Assembly: GCF_002086485.1 (NCBI RefSeq)
Contig: NZ_MVHF01000016.1
Span: 62,001 to 126,000 of the forward strand
Length of the DNA: 64,000 nucleotides
DNA from: Mycobacterium aquaticum
GTDB taxonomy: Bacteria; Actinomycetota; Actinomycetes; Mycobacteriales; Mycobacteriaceae
Direction of reading: 5' to 3'
Within the stretch, counting starts at the first letter, position 1. Each line of letters opens with the position of its first letter. Below are positions 61,851 to 64,000 of the stretch, one piece after another. A program made the position numbers and the translations under genes. The notes beneath the pieces were generated by a model. That model was not told where the DNA came from, did not search any database, and saw nothing but the letters and a program-made list of their open reading frames with translations.

Positions 61851-62368
61851 GAGGATGGCTCCTCGTCGCGCGGTGCGGGCGTCGACCGGCCCCACCCGCG
61901 CGTCTTGGTCAGCTTCTGCAGCAGTGGCTGTGTTCGATAGCTCAGCGGCGTGGTCAAGGTCAGGGTGGTGCTCGAATGCACCACGCCCGGAATCCCGACA
62001 ATATGCTCGATGAGCTCCTGCAACCCGGCCTGGGTTTCCGTCGCGACCCGGGCGAGCAGATCCTCCCGGCCCGTGGTCACGTGGATCTCCAGGACTTCCG
62101 GTATGGCCGTGAGCAGTTCGGCGATGCGCAACAGGCGGCCCTGCTGTACCTCCAAGGCGATGAACGCCTGGACCACGACGCCCGCGACGGCCAGATCGAT
62201 GTCGGGTCGGAAGCCCCGCAGCAGCCCGCTCTCCTCCAGTCGGCGCAGCCGCGACTGGACGGTGTTGCGCGCGACGCCGAGATTCGACGCCAGTTCGGCG
62301 ACGCCCATGCGGGCGTTGCGCCCTAGCAGATCGATCAAGTCCGAGTCGAGTTGGTCGAGGCTGATCAT
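61847..62368 (-). CDS. Lrp/AsnC-family transcriptional regulator
   Basis: 173 residues. N-terminal HTH (about 6-55) with LDSDLIDLLGRNARMGVAELASNLGVARNTVQSRLRRLEESGLL. The C-terminal RAM ligand domain contains HVTTGREDLLARVATET. It is co-transcribed with the GlcD-like gene through a 4-bp overlap. Amino-acid or oxo-acid sensing control of that gene, and once of the indolepyruvate oxidoreductase, is inferred from position. Confidence 0.92.
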   Translation of the reverse strand: MISLDQLDSDLIDLLGRNARMGVAELASNLGVARNTVQSRLRRLEESGLLRGFRPDIDLAVAGVVVQAFIALEVQQGRLLRIAELLTAIPEVLEIHVTTGREDLLARVATETQAGLQELIEHIVGIPGVVHSSTTLTLTTPLSYRTQPLLQKLTKTRGWGRSTPAPRDEEPSS

Positions 62369-62444
62369 GCTTCAGCTCACCGGGATGTGCTCAGGGTCGT
62401 CCAGTGCTTAGACACCCACCAACTGTAGGGGGTCGTTGCACTTC

Positions 62445-62511
62445 CGCGCCGACACTACGGTTTCTAGCCCGAATTCCGGGAAAACGCGCCAGAAGCCGTA
62501 GTCTCGGCGCG
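62445..62511. terminator. Long-loop hairpin at the 3' end of the LipN-like gene
   Basis: Arms CGCGCCGACACTACGG (62445-62460) and CCGTAGTCTCGGCGCG (62496-62511) pair with one mismatch. The right arm and part of the loop lie inside the end of the hydrolase gene (stop at 62464). It may terminate transcription ahead of the Lrp gene, or be a dispersed mycobacterial palindrome. Confidence 0.5.
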
Positions 62512-63711
62512 ATCGGTCGTGGCCAGCACCCAGTTCAGGAACTTCTCGACGGCGTCGGCGGTGTAGTGCCCGTGCGGGGAGCCGAAAATATCGAATGCGT
62601 GCTGGGCGTGCGGGATCTCGGCGTACACCACCGGTGCGGTCGCCACTTCCTGCAGAGCCGCGACGAACTCGCGGCCTTCGTCGACCGGGATCAGCGAATC
62701 GTTGGTGCCGTGCAGCACAAAGAACGGAGGTGCCTCCGGATGGACCAGCGTGATGGGCGATGCGTCGTGGTAGAGCTGCTCGTTGCCTGCGAACGGGAGC
62801 TTGACGATGACCCGCTGCAGCGCGTCGACGAACTGGCCGCGGCCGTTGCCCGTCCTGCTGAACCAGTCGTAGCGGCCGTAGATCGGCACCGCCGCGACCA
62901 CCGAGGTGTCGGCATCCTCGAATCCCGGCTGCCATTTCGGGTCGTTGGGTGTCAGAGCCGCCAGTGCCGCGAGGTGTCCACCTGCCGATCCGCCGGTGAT
63001 GCACACCGATTCCGGGTCGCCGCCGTAGTCGGCGATGTTGGCCTTGACCCAGGCCAGCGCCTGTTTGACGTCGATGATGTGGTCGGGCCACGGGTACTTC
63101 GGGCTGACCCGGTAGCCGATCGACACACAGATCCAGCCCTGTTCGGCGAGCTGACCCATCAACGGATAGCCCTGCGGCCTGCGGTCGCCGATCATCCAGG
63201 CGCCGCCGGGCACCTGCAGGAGCACCGGCGCTTTACCGTCACGCGGCAGATCGGAGCGCCGCCAGATGTCGGCCAGATTGGCCTTGTGCGGGCCGTATTT
63301 CACCGTCTGCTGGACATACCTGCGACGGATCCGAGAGGTCGCCCACACCCCGGCGGGCCGCCCGGCCCGGGCCACCTCGCGGTAATCCGCACCGAGAGCG
63401 TCGCGCAGCGGCGTCTCGAACGACGGCCGGGACCGCACGCCGCGCCGGTGTACCAACACCAGAAGTGCCCACGATACGGCCTTGAGCAGCAAGGAGATTC
63501 GTCCCGACGCCGTGCGGTGGTCACCGCGGATCACCCGACGCAGCGCGTCGAGCACGGAGCCGGTGATCACCAGCGGCGCGTTCTCCGAGGTCGGCCAGCC
63601 GAACGCGAACGCCAGCAGGGTGCCGTTACCCTTGCGGATCAGCGGTCGCACCGCGTTGGCGGCGTTGGCGACTTCCGCGGCGGCGCCGAGGACCGCGCCC
63701 TGCCTACCCAT
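62464..63711 (-). CDS. Alpha/beta hydrolase, LipN-like
   Basis: 415 residues from ATG 63711, which overlaps the end of the fadD gene by 8 bp; a longer frame into fadD is rejected. Oxyanion segment QVPGGAWMIG, nucleophile elbow GGSAGGHLAAL, acid in HGTNDSLIP and His in HAQHAFD. A ~150-residue N-terminal helical cap contains LLKAVSWALLVLVHRRG. Paralogue of the gene at 2235-3458. It probably works on the product or substrate of the adjoining FadD. Confidence 0.9.
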   Translation of the reverse strand: MGRQGAVLGAAAEVANAANAVRPLIRKGNGTLLAFAFGWPTSENAPLVITGSVLDALRRVIRGDHRTASGRISLLLKAVSWALLVLVHRRGVRSRPSFETPLRDALGADYREVARAGRPAGVWATSRIRRRYVQQTVKYGPHKANLADIWRRSDLPRDGKAPVLLQVPGGAWMIGDRRPQGYPLMGQLAEQGWICVSIGYRVSPKYPWPDHIIDVKQALAWVKANIADYGGDPESVCITGGSAGGHLAALAALTPNDPKWQPGFEDADTSVVAAVPIYGRYDWFSRTGNGRGQFVDALQRVIVKLPFAGNEQLYHDASPITLVHPEAPPFFVLHGTNDSLIPVDEGREFVAALQEVATAPVVYAEIPHAQHAFDIFGSPHGHYTADAVEKFLNWVLATTDRAETTASGAFSRNSG

Positions 63712-64000
63712 TGGCGCGCTCCTGCAGAGCGCGGCGGGCGATCTTGCCGGTGTTGTTGCGGGGTAGCTCATCGAGCACGGTGATCTCCCGTGGCACTTTG
63801 TAATTCGCGAGATTCTCTCGCACGTACGTCTTGAGTTCGTCGGGTGCCACCGGATTGGCAAGCACCACAAAGGCCGTCAGCCGTTGGCCGAACTGCTCGT
63901 CGTCGACACCGATCACCGCAGCCTCGGCGACATCGGGATGGCCTGCGAGGACCTTCTCCACTTCGATGGGGTAGACGTTCTCGCCGCCTGACACGATCAT
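63704..64000 (-). CDS. Acyl-CoA synthetase (FadD), C-terminal part only
   Basis: The frame is open to the window edge. 98 residues cover the C-terminal ANL subdomain: SGGENVYPIEVEKVLAGHPDVAEAAVIG and the catalytic Lys in LPRNNTGKIARR. The remainder lies beyond base 64000. It overlaps the hydrolase gene by 8 bp, indicating an operon. Confidence 0.93.
   Translation of the reverse strand: MIVSGGENVYPIEVEKVLAGHPDVAEAAVIGVDDEQFGQRLTAFVVLANPVAPDELKTYVRENLANYKVPREITVLDELPRNNTGKIARRALQERANG

Noticed and set aside
60522..61940. Long plus-strand frame opposite the GlcD-like gene
   Set aside because: Antisense shadow; crosses the GlcD/Lrp junction and shows no protein family features.
1..64000. CRISPR arrays, tRNA or rRNA genes
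   Set aside because: No regularly spaced repeats, clover-leaf sequences or rRNA-like stretches were recognised on reading; a dedicated tRNA/CRISPR scan was not possible here.

Overview
The window reads as chromosome of a fast-growing mycobacterium (Mycolicibacterium-like). Coding is dense and G+C-rich, GTG/TTG starts and 1-4 bp gene overlaps are common, and the gene content is typical: FadE/FadD enzymes, a WS/DGAT acyltransferase, a PknK-like kinase, a zwf-edd-eda Entner-Doudoroff operon, a complete yrbE/mce operon with Mce-associated proteins, LipN-like hydrolases and an F420-type LLM oxidoreductase. Family names come from motif recognition in the sequence; no database search was run.

Core, left part (1-17142): a FadE (C-terminus cut by the window edge), a LipN-like hydrolase, a WS/DGAT acyltransferase and a PknK-like kinase. 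Convergent to these is zwf-edd-eda, with a divergent ROK regulator, then a large indolepyruvate:ferredoxin oxidoreductase. Core, right part (60557-64000): an FAD-linked 2-hydroxyacid dehydrogenase (GlcD-like) in an operon with an Lrp/AsnC regulator, a second LipN-like hydrolase and the C-terminus of a FadD.

Accessory block (about 17.1-60.5 kb): this stretch is bounded by two direct copies of a 159-bp sequence (17143-17301 and 60398-60556, two mismatches). The sequence carries the 3' end of the GlcD-like gene plus the upstream region of the oxidoreductase gene. The block therefore appears to be a ~43-kb insertion that split an ancestral Lrp-GlcD-oxidoreductase cluster while leaving both neighbours intact. 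No integrase, relaxase or complete transposase is visible. The block looks less G+C-rich than the flanks and holds several decayed genes.

Within the block, 17.4-31.7 kb is a stress/redox-like region. It has four short secreted peptides of one family (Q-S/T-P-G-N motif), an aldo/keto reductase, a NarL-type regulator, a cytosolic sulfite-oxidase-like molybdoenzyme, an aquaporin, a decaying oxalate cluster (intact frc; damaged oxcA and FadD7-like genes), a membrane-ferritin-like protein overlapping a receiver-only protein with a histidine-kinase fossil behind it, and a GAF histidine kinase. A 13-bp motif, GCYARCYGGAATK, recurs in the intergenic regions here. The segment 31.8-41 kb is a catabolic set (fused FadE, SMP-30 hydrolase, FadD, SDR, TetR, LLM oxidoreductase, frameshifted hydrolase). 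The segment 41.4-55.8 kb holds a KstR-like TetR, a full yrbEAB-mceABCDEF importer operon, secreted accessory proteins, two Mce-associated membrane proteins and another TetR. The segment 55.8-60.4 kb holds a TetR, an SDR, an enoyl-CoA hydratase, a frameshifted CoA-transferase/racemase and a DUF3237 protein. A palindrome, TTATNTTAC-N5-GTAAGATAA, occurs upstream of the KstR-like regulator and in both divergent promoter regions at 57.6 and 59.9 kb. This suggests one regulon joining import of a steroid- or isoprenoid-like lipid to CoA-dependent degradation.
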